A DNA stretch of 64,000 bases from Ruminococcaceae bacterium Marseille-P2935 (GCA_900104565.1 LT629952.1:1115604-1179603), one strand, 5' to 3'; positions 9,402 through 18,668 are shown, counted from the first letter of the stretch. Notes: generated from the letters alone by a model not told the origin. Program-made: numbers and translations.

Positions 9402-9463
9402 TTCTGTCACCTCCAATTTTTTAATCTCTATCTTCATTCCCAGTTACCCAGGATGAAAAATCG

Positions 9464-10825
9464 TTAAAAAGGCATTCCTGGCATTCCTGGCATTCCGGTC
9501 ATAGGGGGCATGCGCCGCTTACCTTTTTTGCCCGGGCGGCCAAACTGCTTCATCATCTTCTGCATCTGCTCAAATTGTTTCAGCAGCCTGTTTACATCCT
9601 CTACCCTAGTGCCGCTGCCGGCGGCAATCCTTCGTTTGCGGGCTGGGTTAATAATAGAGGGCTTGGCCCGTTCGGCGGGAGTCATAGAATAAATGACAGA
9701 TTCTATCACCTTCAGCTGGGCTTCTCCAGCTTCCGCGTCCTCATCCTTCAACTTTCCCGAAACACCTGGAATCATCCCCAGTACCTGGCTTAAAGGGCCC
9801 ATCTTTTTCAACTGGCGCATCTGCTCCAACAAATCGTTTAAATCAAAGGAATTTTCCTTTAACTTAGAGGCCATTTTCATGGCTTCCTGTTCGTTTAATT
9901 CGGTCTGTGCTTTTTCAATTAAGGTAAGTACATCCCCCATGCCTAGTATACGGGATGCCATTCTGGATGGGTGGAACGGCTCCAAATCCTCCAGCTTTTC
10001 ACCCACACCGGCAAATTTAATGGGCTTGCCGGTAACCGCACGTACCGACAGCGCCGCACCGCCGCGGGTGTCGCCGTCCAGCTTGGTTAAAATAACGCCG
10101 TCAATTCCAAGGGTTTCGTCAAAACTTTTGGCTACATTAACTGCATCCTGGCCGGTCATGGAGTCAATCACCAGCATAATCTCGTTAGGATGCACCTCAC
10201 TCTTTACCCGTCGAAGCTCATCCATCAGCTCTTCATCTACATGCAGCCGGCCGGCGGTATCTAAAATCAAAATATCGTTGCCGTGGTCCTTGGCGTGGGC
10301 GACTGCTTTTTTTGCAATTTCAACCGGATCAATCTGACCCAGTTCAAATACCGGAACACCGGCCTTTTCCCCCACTACCTTCAGCTGCTGAATTGCTGCC
10401 GGGCGGTAAACGTCACAGGCGGCAAGCAGCGGGCGTTTGCCTTGTTTTTTATAGTGAAGAGCCAGCTTTCCAGAATGGGTGGTTTTACCCGAACCCTGCA
10501 ACCCACACATCATAATAATGGTAGGGATTTTGGAGCTTAAGTTTATCTTGGTGTTTTCGCTGCCCATTAACACAGTAAGCTCATCATTTACAATTTTAAT
10601 GACCTGCTGTGCCGGAGTAAGACTGGAGAGCACCTCGTCCCCAACCGCTTTTTCTGTAACTGAGGCAACAAAATCCTTAGCCACTTTATAGTTAACGTCC
10701 GCCTCCAGCAGCGCCAGGCGAACCTCCCGCATGGATTCCTTTACGTCTGATTCTTTCAGCCGGCCCTTCGACTTCATTTTTTTAAAAGTTTCCGCCAGCT
10801 TTTGAGACAACCCCTCAAACGCCAT
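9464..10825 (-). CDS. ffh: signal recognition particle protein Ffh
   Basis: SRP54 GTPase that binds signal sequences and the SRP RNA and delivers ribosomes to the membrane through FtsY. The 453-residue product has the N domain (about 1-90) and the G domain with P-loop GLQGSGKTT, DTAGRL and TKLDGD. The C-terminal M domain is Met-rich and ends in a GMPGMPGMPF tail. AGGGGAGGTG precedes the start. It is cotranscribed with ylxM upstream, which modulates SRP in Gram-positives. Confidence 0.97.
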   Translation of the reverse strand: MAFEGLSQKLAETFKKMKSKGRLKESDVKESMREVRLALLEADVNYKVAKDFVASVTEKAVGDEVLSSLTPAQQVIKIVNDELTVLMGSENTKINLSSKIPTIIMMCGLQGSGKTTHSGKLALHYKKQGKRPLLAACDVYRPAAIQQLKVVGEKAGVPVFELGQIDPVEIAKKAVAHAKDHGNDILILDTAGRLHVDEELMDELRRVKSEVHPNEIMLVIDSMTGQDAVNVAKSFDETLGIDGVILTKLDGDTRGGAALSVRAVTGKPIKFAGVGEKLEDLEPFHPSRMASRILGMGDVLTLIEKAQTELNEQEAMKMASKLKENSFDLNDLLEQMRQLKKMGPLSQVLGMIPGVSGKLKDEDAEAGEAQLKVIESVIYSMTPAERAKPSIINPARKRRIAAGSGTRVEDVNRLLKQFEQMQKMMKQFGRPGKKGKRRMPPMTGMPGMPGMPF

Positions 10826-10856
10826 GCTCGTTCACCTCCCCTTACCAACATGCGGG

Positions 10857-11219
10857 CTATTCACCCAGTTTTTCTGCAAGCTCCACAATCTCGCTGCATT
10901 TGCGCGAAATTTCGGAAGACAGGCAGAACCGTGTATTATAACCCTCTATTTCCTTTGCACACTGAATAATCTGACCCAGTGTGTCCTGAATATCGTGAAA
11001 ACGCTGTGCAAGCCCAAGGCGTTCTTCGTACTCTCTCAGCTGGAATTCGGCACGTTTGATCGAATCCCGAACACCTTGGCGGGTAATACCGCTGTCACTG
11101 GCAATTTCGCCTAAAGAAAGATCTTCATTGTGGTAAAGCTCAGTCATCTCCCGCTGTTTTTCGGTAAGCATATCCCCATAAAAATCCAGCAGTATCGAAA
11201 TGGTCAGATCCTTCGCCAC
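10857..11219 (-). CDS. ylxM: YlxM-type DNA/RNA-binding HTH protein
   Basis: A 120-residue helix-turn-helix protein of the UPF0122/YlxM family, always linked to ffh and reported to affect SRP activity in streptococci. A sigma-4-like HTH is seen in LSLGEIASDSGITRQGVRDSIKRAE. The GTG at 11219 is preferred because GGGAGG lies eight bases upstream and the protein then begins in the family's usual way, VAKDLTISILLDFYG. It is the first gene of the ffh operon, behind a very strong promoter. Confidence 0.9.
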   Translation of the reverse strand: MAKDLTISILLDFYGDMLTEKQREMTELYHNEDLSLGEIASDSGITRQGVRDSIKRAEFQLREYEERLGLAQRFHDIQDTLGQIIQCAKEIEGYNTRFCLSSEISRKCSEIVELAEKLGE

Positions 11220-11279
11220 AGCGCGCACCTCCCGCTTCTCTATGTAAAGCAAAGCACTTTACATCTTCATACTTGAGTT

Positions 11280-11308
11280 ATTATACCGTATAGAATATAG
11301 GTTGTCAA
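11280..11308 (-). promoter_or_regulatory. consensus sigma-A promoter of the ylxM-ffh operon
   Basis: A perfect -35 TTGACA (11303-11308) and a perfect -10 TATAAT (11280-11285) are exactly 17 bases apart on the minus strand. Just downstream, at about 11242-11264, an ATGTAAAG...CTTTACAT inverted repeat lies in the leader before the GTG and could be an operator or an RNA hairpin. Confidence 0.9.
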
Positions 11309-11674
11309 GGGATTTTCTTTACATCTACAAAATGAGTGTGAAAAGTATTTTTTTCTGCAAAAATAACATCAAAATTCCTTTCAAAACAAGGGCCGCATAC
11401 ATTCGGGGAAAAATTATCCCCTCTAAAAAATGATGCAGAACTACTTATAAAAAAAGAAGGCGTACCTAATTTGATGTTTCCAGTTTCTAGAGGTACAAGT
11501 TTTTTATATCCCCTGTATTTTTATACAGCTCGATGAATCATGTGAACCAATCTTATTTCATAGCATTCTGTTTTATTTGTATAAAACTTGTTAAAATTTG
11601 CCCTTTGCAGTTTTGGCGGACCCGTATATGCAAAGAAAAAGCGATGAACAAATGTCCTCCGCTCTTACTTTTTA
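11309..11674. other. intergenic region without recognised gene
   Basis: AT-rich stretch between the feo operon end and the ffh promoter. A strong terminator for the feo transcript is not obvious. An open frame at 11533-11817 runs into the small feo gene from the other strand and is not credible. Confidence 0.4.
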
Positions 11675-11848
11675 TCATGCCTTTCCCCCAGGCATTTTAT
11701 TATATTTATGGCGGTTTGTACAGCTTTTTTCCCATTTGCAACCCGAGCAGGGCCTACAGCATCTGCCATGGGTCACCCGCTGCAAGGTTGATGCAAAGCC
11801 GGCAAACGCCACTGTAAGAAGGAGCACACCAATTCCAAACCCTATCAT
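11675..11848 (-). CDS. FeoB-associated Cys-rich membrane protein
   Basis: A 57-residue protein hidden inside a longer open frame. One N-terminal membrane helix (residues about 3-20) is followed by a cysteine cluster with Cys30, Cys31, Cys34, Cys37 and Cys43 (GRCCRPCSGCKWEKSC). This is the pattern of the small proteins that accompany FeoB in Clostridia (FeoB-associated Cys-rich or FeoC-substitute type). The ATG overlaps the feoB stop (ATGA) and GGAGG lies seven bases before it, so it is translationally coupled to feoB. It probably binds iron or helps gate FeoB; that role is inferred from family context. Confidence 0.8.
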   Translation of the reverse strand: MIGFGIGVLLLTVAFAGFASTLQRVTHGRCCRPCSGCKWEKSCTNRHKYNKMPGGKA

Positions 11849-13887
11849 CCCACCGCCTCCATCCATCTTAAAATTATGCTTCCCCACTGAAAAATAAGGC
11901 AGGATACCGTATAGGCAGCTGTTGTTTGAAGCAGTGCGGTTTTTACCGCCCACCCTAGGCTGTTCATCTCTTTTTTGATCGAAACAAATGCAGAAATACA
12001 GGGGGTGTATAACAGACAAAACACCATAAACGAATACGCCGAAAGCGGGGTAAAGTTTTGCATAATGCCTGCAGATAGTACTGAACTATTGGTTGCCGCC
12101 CCGTATAGCACCCCCAGGGTAGAAACAACAGCTTCCTTCGCCACCAGCCCTGCCAAAAGTGCAACCGCCGCCTGCCAGTCGCCAAATCCCAGCGGCTTTA
12201 AAAAAGGGGCAATTGCCTTGCCAATGGCTCCAAATATGCTATAATTGCCGCTGGCCACCAATTGTAAACGAAAATCAAAATTCTGCAGCAGCCAAATTAT
12301 TACGCTCATGGAAAAAATCACGGTTCCTGCCTTAATCAAAAAGCCTTTGCATTTTTCCCACAAATGCAGGGCTAAATTGCGCAGTGTTGGAAAACGGTAA
12401 GCTGGCAGCTCCATCACAAAAGGCTCTTCCTGTTCAGAAAATACTTTCTTTTTTAAAAGCAGACCGCACAAAACCGCTACTAAAATTCCAATCAGATACA
12501 TCGACAATATCACGAATCCCTGATGCTTCGGAAAGAAAATCCCCGCAAACAATCCATAAATCGGCAGCCGTGCCCCGCAGGACATAAAGGGGGTCAGCAT
12601 TATGGTCATGCGGCGGTCTTTTTCGCTGCTTAGGGTTCTGGCCGCCATAACCGCCGGGGTTGTGCAGCCAAACCCCATCAGCATTGGAATAAAGGAACGG
12701 CCGGTAAGCCCCAGCCGGCGCAGCAGCCGGTCCATAATAAAAGCCGCCCTGGCCATGTAACCGCTGTCCTCCATAACCGAAAGGAATAAAAACAAAATGG
12801 CTATCTGCGGCAGAAAAGACAACACCGCGCCTACCCCGCCAATGACCCCATCTATCATGAGCCCCTGACACCATACCGGTGCCGATACTTTTGTGAGAAA
12901 CCGCAAAACCCAAGGAGAAACGCCTTCATAAATCAGCCTCTCCACCCCAGACTTTAAACTGGTCCCAAATTGACCAAAGGTGGTCGAAAACATAATTCCC
13001 ATTGCCAAAACAAATAACGGCAAAGCGAAAATTCTGCTGGTGACTATCTTATCAATCCTATCAGATACCGTAAGCTCCCCAGGATTTTTTTTATGAAAAA
13101 CCGCCCCGCTCACTGCTTTTTCAATATACCGGTAGCGGGCATCTGCCAATAGCGTTTCCCGGTCCCCATACCTTGAAGCTTCCTCCCATCGGCGCACGAT
13201 TTGTTCTAAACGGCGTTGTGCAGCCTGGCTTAACCGAAGCTCTTTTACAGCAGCCAGGTCTCCTTCCACCAGCCTTGCCGCATAGAATTTTGAAAATGTT
13301 GGGTCTTTCAGGGCGGGCGATGATAAAACCAGCGTCTCTGCCTCATTCATGGCAAGCTGGTCTAAACCAGAGTATTCCGGCCTTGCCGGCAGCGTGGGGG
13401 ATTTCATCTGTTTTTCTACCGCTGTCAAAAGCGCGCCAAAATTTTTGCCGCTGCGCGCAGTAATGGGAATCACCGGTACTCCAAGCCTTTTGGCCAACAA
13501 TGTGCAGTCCAGCCGGTCCCCCTTTGACTCCAATTCGTCCATCATATTAACAGCAATAACCATTGGTCTGCGCAGCTCCATAAGCTGGGTGGTCAGATAT
13601 AAATTTCGCTCCAGGTTGGTACCGTCTACAATATTAATAATAACGTCCGGCTTTTCTTTTATCATAAAATCCCTGGCCGCAATCTCCTCCATGGTATAGG
13701 GTGCTAAAGAATAAATACCCGGCAGGTCGGTAAGAATTACCTTACCCTGCAGACAGTTCATCAGGCCTTGTTTTTTTTCAACCGTTACCCCCGCCCAGTT
13801 GCCCACGTATTGGTTTGAGCCGGTCAAACGGTTAAACAATGTGGTTTTACCGCAGTTTGGGTTGCCGGCCAACGCTGCTACCTGCAT
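11845..13887 (-). CDS. feoB: ferrous iron transporter FeoB
   Basis: Fe(II) uptake membrane protein. The 680-residue product has an N-terminal cytosolic G domain with P-loop GNPNCGKTT, switch and DLPGIYSL, and NMMDE, followed by the GDI helical part. The C-terminal Nucleoside-recognition/Gate membrane region has about eight helices and includes GCTTPAVMAART and CGARLPIY, the cysteine-containing motifs of the pore. AAAAGGAGAG precedes the ATG, two bases after feoA. The set feoA-feoB-Cys-rich protein is the standard clostridial iron-uptake operon, usually induced by iron limitation. I could not define a Fur or IdeR box. Confidence 0.96.
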   Translation of the reverse strand: MQVAALAGNPNCGKTTLFNRLTGSNQYVGNWAGVTVEKKQGLMNCLQGKVILTDLPGIYSLAPYTMEEIAARDFMIKEKPDVIINIVDGTNLERNLYLTTQLMELRRPMVIAVNMMDELESKGDRLDCTLLAKRLGVPVIPITARSGKNFGALLTAVEKQMKSPTLPARPEYSGLDQLAMNEAETLVLSSPALKDPTFSKFYAARLVEGDLAAVKELRLSQAAQRRLEQIVRRWEEASRYGDRETLLADARYRYIEKAVSGAVFHKKNPGELTVSDRIDKIVTSRIFALPLFVLAMGIMFSTTFGQFGTSLKSGVERLIYEGVSPWVLRFLTKVSAPVWCQGLMIDGVIGGVGAVLSFLPQIAILFLFLSVMEDSGYMARAAFIMDRLLRRLGLTGRSFIPMLMGFGCTTPAVMAARTLSSEKDRRMTIMLTPFMSCGARLPIYGLFAGIFFPKHQGFVILSMYLIGILVAVLCGLLLKKKVFSEQEEPFVMELPAYRFPTLRNLALHLWEKCKGFLIKAGTVIFSMSVIIWLLQNFDFRLQLVASGNYSIFGAIGKAIAPFLKPLGFGDWQAAVALLAGLVAKEAVVSTLGVLYGAATNSSVLSAGIMQNFTPLSAYSFMVFCLLYTPCISAFVSIKKEMNSLGWAVKTALLQTTAAYTVSCLIFQWGSIILRWMEAVG

Positions 13888-13889
13888 GG

Positions 13890-14126
13890 TTATCTCTCCT
13901 TTTCCAGCATAATACGCCGGGCATCCTCCCTGCGCAGGGTAAGCTCATATCCCCGCAGGTGAATTTCCATGGGGTCTCCAAGCGGCGCTACCTTGCGCAT
14001 GAATATGGTAACCCCTGGGGTAATACCCATTTCTACCAGGCGCCTTTTGAAAGAGCCTGCACCACTGATTTGCCGGACAACACCATGCTGCCCCGGCTTT
14101 AAATGTGCCAACGTGTTTTCCCACAT
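13890..14126 (-). CDS. feoA: ferrous iron transport protein A
   Basis: A 78-residue SH3-like cytosolic protein that interacts with FeoB. It carries the typical PGQHGVVRQISGAG...RRLVEMGITPGV pattern and ends LRREDARRIML. GGGAGG lies seven bases before the ATG. It is the first gene of the feo operon. Confidence 0.93.
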   Translation of the reverse strand: MWENTLAHLKPGQHGVVRQISGAGSFKRRLVEMGITPGVTIFMRKVAPLGDPMEIHLRGYELTLRREDARRIMLEKER

Positions 14127-14653
14127 CTATATCCCTCCCGCTTTGCCTCAACCAGGTTCTACTAGTCCACTATATGTTCTGCCTGAAAAGTTTATGAGTT
14201 TAACAAACCTTTCCATTTTACAGCGCACGTAGCATATGAAAACTCAATATGTACCGAGGGCTTTCTTCATAAGCCTCTAAGTTACCGCAGCTTGCGCCAC
14301 TTGTCCTGTGGGGACGAACATCCCGCTAAAAGGCTGCTTGCATTACGCAAATTGAAAATTCTGCCCCTGAATCAGAATCAAAACATCTTGATAAAGGCAA
14401 CCAGTATATGACTGAGCCAATAAAAGCAAAACCATCGGTAACACCGGTGGTTTAAGGTTTCCCCAAAAGGAGCTTTTGTCGGCTTCTTTTAAAAAGTACT
14501 TTTTTCACATACTCCATACATACGACAGCTACTCAAGCATGTTCCATCCATTTATTTCTTAGCTATAGTCAATTTGCTTCATATCACACACTAAACACTA
14601 AGGTTATTTTGTTCACTGCTGGTTAATCCGGTGGTTGTCGCCGAAAACAAAAC
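14127..14653. other. intergenic region with a 10-bp hairpin
   Basis: No gene is recognisable. A hairpin at 14429-14453 (10 bp with one G.U, five-base loop) is followed on the minus strand by a T-rich stretch and could be a secondary terminator. The feoA promoter should be near 14150-14260 on the minus strand, but no strong consensus is visible. Confidence 0.4.
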
Positions 14654-14697
14654 AAAAAGCCACAACCGCTCGGTTAAGAGCTGGCCATGGCTTTTTA
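14654..14697 (-). terminator. terminator downstream of the SIS-domain gene
   Basis: An outer AAAAGCCA/TGGCTTTT stem encloses a smaller AACCG/CGGTT hairpin, with T runs on both sides. It lies about 95 bases past the SIS-gene stop and may act in both directions. Confidence 0.65.
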
Positions 14698-14790
14698 AAC
14701 GATTGCATCATTTTATTTTAATTAGAAGAGTGGCGTTAAACTATTTTACCGCAAAGCATGGCTGATTCGCATTTTCGGCGAATAACCCCG

Positions 14791-15402
14791 CTATTTTTTC
14801 TCATTATCCCTCAGCTGGCCCAGTGCTCCGCCCGGGTGCCACTTTACATACTGCTCGGGAGAAATATCTTTGATGCTTTGTAAAATTACAGTAAGGCCCT
14901 GCAGCACAATCGTCTCGGCAATAATCGAAGTGCGGGGTGCACGGTTAAGCGGTCCACCCTCCTGGGTAATCGGTGCCGGCAAAACGGTATCGCTATTCAG
15001 TGCCAGCCAGGACTGGGTGTTGCCGGTTACGCCAATAATCTTTGCTCCATTGTTTTTCAGCGCTGTAACGGTGGCTTTCAGCTCGCCTGTTCCGCCGCTA
15101 TTCGAAATGGCAATTACAACGTCCCCGGGGCGCACCTGCCCGCAGGAGCCATGCACCGCTTCGGTGCCGTGAAGCTCATAGGTAGGGGTTCCGGTGGAGG
15201 ACATAAGGGAAGCGATATAACCGCCAATATGTGCCGGTTTGCCTATACCGGTAATATGTACCCGCCCGCCTGCGGCCTCCGAATCGAGGATCAGTTTTAC
15301 CGCGTCCTTGTAAAGCCCCATATCAAGCGAAGATAGGGTATTTTTTACATGGGATTCCATCTGCTCTACATAGTATTCCAAATCCTTCTGCTGTTTGTCC
15401 AT
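14791..15402 (-). CDS. SIS-domain sugar-phosphate isomerase (KpsF/GutQ type)
   Basis: A 203-residue single SIS domain with no CBS domains. The signature GIGKPAHIGGYIASLMSSTGTP followed by HGTEAVHG matches arabinose-5-phosphate isomerase-type proteins, and ISNSGGTGE is the sugar-phosphate binding loop. Members interconvert ketose and aldose phosphates or act as sugar-phosphate sensors. In a Gram-positive without KDO synthesis, the exact substrate is open; hexulose-phosphate isomerase and etherase roles are alternatives. The ATG at 15402 is chosen because GGTGA is near it, while the ATG four codons upstream touches its own ribosome site. It stands alone. Confidence 0.75.
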   Translation of the reverse strand: MDKQQKDLEYYVEQMESHVKNTLSSLDMGLYKDAVKLILDSEAAGGRVHITGIGKPAHIGGYIASLMSSTGTPTYELHGTEAVHGSCGQVRPGDVVIAISNSGGTGELKATVTALKNNGAKIIGVTGNTQSWLALNSDTVLPAPITQEGGPLNRAPRTSIIAETIVLQGLTVILQSIKDISPEQYVKWHPGGALGQLRDNEKK

Positions 15403-15910
15403 AAGTTCACCCATTTCCTTGTTGTTTTGCCTGTTATCAGACTTTTAATATTATCCTACCCTGCAAATTCCTCCAGGTCAAGGGAAAAATAAAATTTGCA
15501 GCATAAGCTACTTTATTTTGGTGTTTATGTTTCATACACTCAGAATATTTTTTAGAATAGATCGCTTCGTTCTTTAATAAAAGCATATCGGCCCGCCTTA
15601 TAAAAAGCCGGCGGCATATTCCTTTTGTAATATCATGCACAGCAAACTGTATTTTCTTCTCAAAAGGCAACTTACACTGTCCTTCAGCAGTAACTTTTTA
15701 AACCGGAGCTTTAGGCAGGTATTTCTTTACAGCAAGGTTGCGGTACCACTTTACAACTATAACCCAGAAACGTTTTCTTGCGGTCAAAAATCACGGACAA
15801 TGCAACAGCTCCCAAAGCAGCAACTTTGGGAGCCGAGCAGAGAGATAAGAAATACAAAAGATTACCACAGCAATTTGGGGAGAAAAGCGTTGTGGCATCT
15901 GGTAATTATT
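15403..15910. other. intergenic region with a perfect 9-bp hairpin
   Basis: No gene is recognised. A perfect inverted repeat CTCCCAAAG/CTTTGGGAG (15809-15817 and 15824-15832) has no T run, so it is not a typical terminator. Small open frames at 15437-15670 and 15635-15949 lack ribosome sites. Confidence 0.35.
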
Positions 15911-16489
15911 TTATACACCCTGGTTTTCTTTTTGTATAATTTCTATTAATTGGCGCTTATAGCTTTCCTGCATAGTATCAGCTTCTGGAGTTACTTTGCT
16001 TGCCTCCAGTAAAAAATGCATCACATCCCGGCCGGCCTCGCGTCCGCGCCTGGTATGCATATCCAGTGCATAATCAGGAATTTCAGGGGTAATACCTTGT
16101 TTCAATTCATGCAGGACGATATTTTTACAAATATCGCTGGAGCGGTCTTTTTTGCAGGAACATAAGTAACGAATGGCGTGTATAAAGAAGAGCGCCCGGT
16201 CACAGGCATCATACTCGTAATTTTCATGCATCCTGTAAAGGGTATAAACCAGGTTGGCCGCCGAAGGCTCCGCCAGCCCAACATCCTCTACGCTAATTAC
16301 CATCAGGCGTTTCCACATAAATTCTTCATACACTTCGCCTGATTCATAAATTTCATAACCTATACGAATTGCATATTCCGTATTGCTGCGGCGAATCGAT
16401 TTTTGCAGCGCCGAATATACCTCGTCAAACGCCAAACCGTGCTTTGATTTTAAATTTTCCAAATCCAAAGCCTGTTGTTTTTCAGCCAT
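15911..16489 (-). CDS. stand-alone RarA/MgsA C-terminal domain protein
   Basis: A 192-residue protein matching only the C-terminal tetramerisation part of RarA/MgsA replication-associated AAA+ ATPases. FDEVYSALQKSIRRSNTEYA, SVEDVGLAEPSAAN and PDYALDMHTRRGREAGRD are the conserved segments. The Walker A/B ATPase portion that normally precedes them is absent, and no AAA+ remnant lies upstream because mgtC ends 13 bases before. GGAG lies seven bases before the ATG at 16489. It may modulate a full-length RarA elsewhere or have a separate role; this is inference. Confidence 0.8.
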   Translation of the reverse strand: MAEKQQALDLENLKSKHGLAFDEVYSALQKSIRRSNTEYAIRIGYEIYESGEVYEEFMWKRLMVISVEDVGLAEPSAANLVYTLYRMHENYEYDACDRALFFIHAIRYLCSCKKDRSSDICKNIVLHELKQGITPEIPDYALDMHTRRGREAGRDVMHFLLEASKVTPEADTMQESYKRQLIEIIQKENQGV

Positions 16490-16502
16490 AACAATACTCC
16501 TA

Positions 16503-17180
16503 TCAATAAATTTCTTCCACGTAGTAAACCCCTTCAATCATCTTAATTTTTGAGATAATCTCCCGGTGGTTGCTTTTTGAAGGAAGCTTTAACGTGGCAA
16601 AGACGCCCACACTTCCTGCAAGCTGGTTTTGTTCGCCTACATTCTGTATTTTAGTCAGTTGCAAATTCAACTGCTTAATTTCATCCATAAACCGCGTCAC
16701 TGCGGCAGAATCGTTAAAATCAATATAAAGCTCCAGCACCTTCGAACTTGCCATAACAAAACGGTCAATGCGATGGAGTAGCGTGGTCGCAATAAAAATA
16801 AAAATACATCCTACAATGGCCCCCATATAAAAGCCTATGCCAATACAAAGGCCCATACAGGCAGACGCCCAAAGGCCTGCCGCTGTAGTTAAGCCCTTTA
16901 CCTGATGTTTTCCGGTCAGCATAATGGTTCCAGCCCCTAAAAAGCCAACGCCGGTAACAACCTGTGCGCCAATTCGGGCCGGATCAGACGTTCCGCCAAA
17001 AAAGTCCCGGACATATTGGCCGGTCATCATGGTAAGGGTTGCGCCAATACAAACTAAAATATGTGTTCTCAGTCCGGCGGGGCGTTTTTTCCAGCCACGT
17101 TCCAAACCAATAATACCCCCGCACACAATTGCCAAAAACAGTCGGAAGCATACTGATGCTAGGTTCAATTCATAAAGCAC
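16503..17180 (-). CDS. MgtC/SapB-family membrane protein
   Basis: A 225-residue inner-membrane protein with about five N-terminal helices and the MgtC hallmarks GIIGLERGWKKRPAGLRTH, ARIGAQVVTGVGFLGAG and GLTTAAGLWASA. The C-terminal cytosolic ACT-like part suggests a regulatory domain. Family members adapt cells to low magnesium or modulate the F-ATPase; transport activity itself is not established. A GTG start at 17180 fits best because AAGAGGTG lies seven bases upstream. It directly precedes the RarA-like gene, probably in one transcript, and follows the terminator of the Ugp-like operon. Confidence 0.85.
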   Translation of the reverse strand: MLYELNLASVCFRLFLAIVCGGIIGLERGWKKRPAGLRTHILVCIGATLTMMTGQYVRDFFGGTSDPARIGAQVVTGVGFLGAGTIMLTGKHQVKGLTTAAGLWASACMGLCIGIGFYMGAIVGCIFIFIATTLLHRIDRFVMASSKVLELYIDFNDSAAVTRFMDEIKQLNLQLTKIQNVGEQNQLAGSVGVFATLKLPSKSNHREIISKIKMIEGVYYVEEIY

Positions 17181-17223
17181 GGGGCGGCACCTCTTTCTGA
17201 TCATAATATTTACAACCAAAAGA

Positions 17224-17267
17224 TAAAAATATATTGGCGGGATGGTAAACCCCTCTCCCGCCAATAT
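17224..17267 (-). terminator. terminator of the Ugp-like operon
   Basis: A 12-bp perfect stem (arms 17256-17267 and 17231-17242) is followed on the minus strand by ATTTTTATC. It lies about 40 bases past the binding-protein stop and marks the end of the transporter operon. Confidence 0.85.
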
Positions 17268-17305
17268 CAGCTATGTCATCTAGTAGGAAGCATTTACCTG
17301 CTCAG

Positions 17306-18631
17306 CTATTTTAAAAGATCCTCTACTTGGGTTTTAATATCCTGTACGCACTGCTCAGGAGTATAATTATCCTCTAAAATGCACTTCTGAATCGCGTTCA
17401 TAATAACAACAGAGTGAATTTCGGGATAGTCCGGATCTACTGGGCGTGGAATATCGGTATACTGCATCTGATCCACAACGGTCTGAGCAGCCGGAACCTC
17501 AGCAATATAATCTTTCCAAATCTGAGTATCTACTACCGATTTTTTAGCAGGAACATATCCGGTAGCCATAGCCCACTCAGCAGCTTTTTCAGCAGTACTC
17601 AGGTACATAATAAGGTCAAACGCACCTTCTGTCTGCTCTTCGGGAACACCTTCGATCAGCATTAAGTTTGCACCGCCGGTTCCTACGCCATATCTAACCT
17701 TTTTAGGAAGGAAGAAAGTGCCTACTTCAAAATCGCTGCCTTTTCTCAGGGTAGCCAAGTCGCCGGAAGAACCAGTAATCATTCCAACTGTGCCGTTCAT
17801 AAAGTCGGTTCTAGCAGCTTCCCAGGAATTGTACTCTTGTCCCGGAGGTGCTTTCATGGAACCGTCAGCCAGCATTTCTTTCCAGAAATATAAAGGATCG
17901 GTACCGGTGTTGTTGTCAAATCCAATCGAGGTTCCAGCATCGTTAAAGATACGACCGTCACCCTGCATAATCATGCATTCATAGAACCAAGCATCGATAG
18001 GAACCTCATAGCCCCATCTTTCGTCTTTAATGCTTAAAGCTTTTGCTACAGCATGCAAATCATCCCAAGTCTCGGGAGGCTCAAGATTATTCTCTTTAAA
18101 CATATCTACATTATAGTAGCACATCGGAGTAGAACGGTTAAATGGCACTGCCCAAATACCATCATTGAACTCACAATAAGGCATAAATCCGTCCTCAAAA
18201 TCATCATACTCAATTTCGGGATGTGCCTCAATCAAGGAAGTCATATCGACCAGTACGCCATCCTCCTGGAACATAACTACACGGGCGCATTCCATCTGAG
18301 ACAGAGCAGGTGCATTGTTTGATGCCATAGCAGCCTGTATCTTAGCAGTTGCATCGTAGTAGCTGCCCTGGAAGATTGCCTCACAATAATATTTGTCCTG
18401 GCTGTTGTTGTAATCATCAATGAACTTCTGCAGGGTTTCACCCATGCCGCCGCTCATGCTGTGCCAGAACTCGAAGGTGATCCGTTCTCCGGAATCCCCT
18501 CCGGTAGAGGCGTCGCCGCCTGTGGAAGCGGTGCTTCCCGGAGCCGCGGACGAGCCGCCGTCAGATGAGCAGCCGGCAAATGCGCCAATGCACATCACAA
18601 GTGCCAGTACCAGTGCTAATACCTTTTTCAT
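17306..18631 (-). CDS. glycerol-3-phosphate-type ABC transporter binding lipoprotein
   Basis: A 441-residue extracellular solute-binding lipoprotein. The signal peptide ends in a FAGC lipobox with lipidated Cys21, followed by a Ser/Gly/Thr-rich linker. The mature part resembles UgpB, the glycerol-3-phosphate binder of enteric bacteria: ITFEFWHSMSGGMGE, a YDATAKIQAAMASNNAPALSQ segment and FNRSTPMCYYNVDMF. It is the last gene of an operon that starts with the ATPase and includes both permeases and two phosphoesterases. The ligand is likely a glycerophosphate or glycerophosphodiester; a sugar or sugar phosphate cannot be excluded. AAAGGAGGA precedes the ATG. Confidence 0.85.
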   Translation of the reverse strand: MKKVLALVLALVMCIGAFAGCSSDGGSSAAPGSTASTGGDASTGGDSGERITFEFWHSMSGGMGETLQKFIDDYNNSQDKYYCEAIFQGSYYDATAKIQAAMASNNAPALSQMECARVVMFQEDGVLVDMTSLIEAHPEIEYDDFEDGFMPYCEFNDGIWAVPFNRSTPMCYYNVDMFKENNLEPPETWDDLHAVAKALSIKDERWGYEVPIDAWFYECMIMQGDGRIFNDAGTSIGFDNNTGTDPLYFWKEMLADGSMKAPPGQEYNSWEAARTDFMNGTVGMITGSSGDLATLRKGSDFEVGTFFLPKKVRYGVGTGGANLMLIEGVPEEQTEGAFDLIMYLSTAEKAAEWAMATGYVPAKKSVVDTQIWKDYIAEVPAAQTVVDQMQYTDIPRPVDPDYPEIHSVVIMNAIQKCILEDNYTPEQCVQDIKTQVEDLLK

Positions 18632-18668
18632 TAAAATCCTCCTTTTTATACCCGTTAAACGGGATATC

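Noticed and set aside
11533-11817. Plus-strand 94-residue frame next to the feo operon
   Set aside because: It overlaps the coupled Cys-rich feo gene on the other strand and has no ribosome site.
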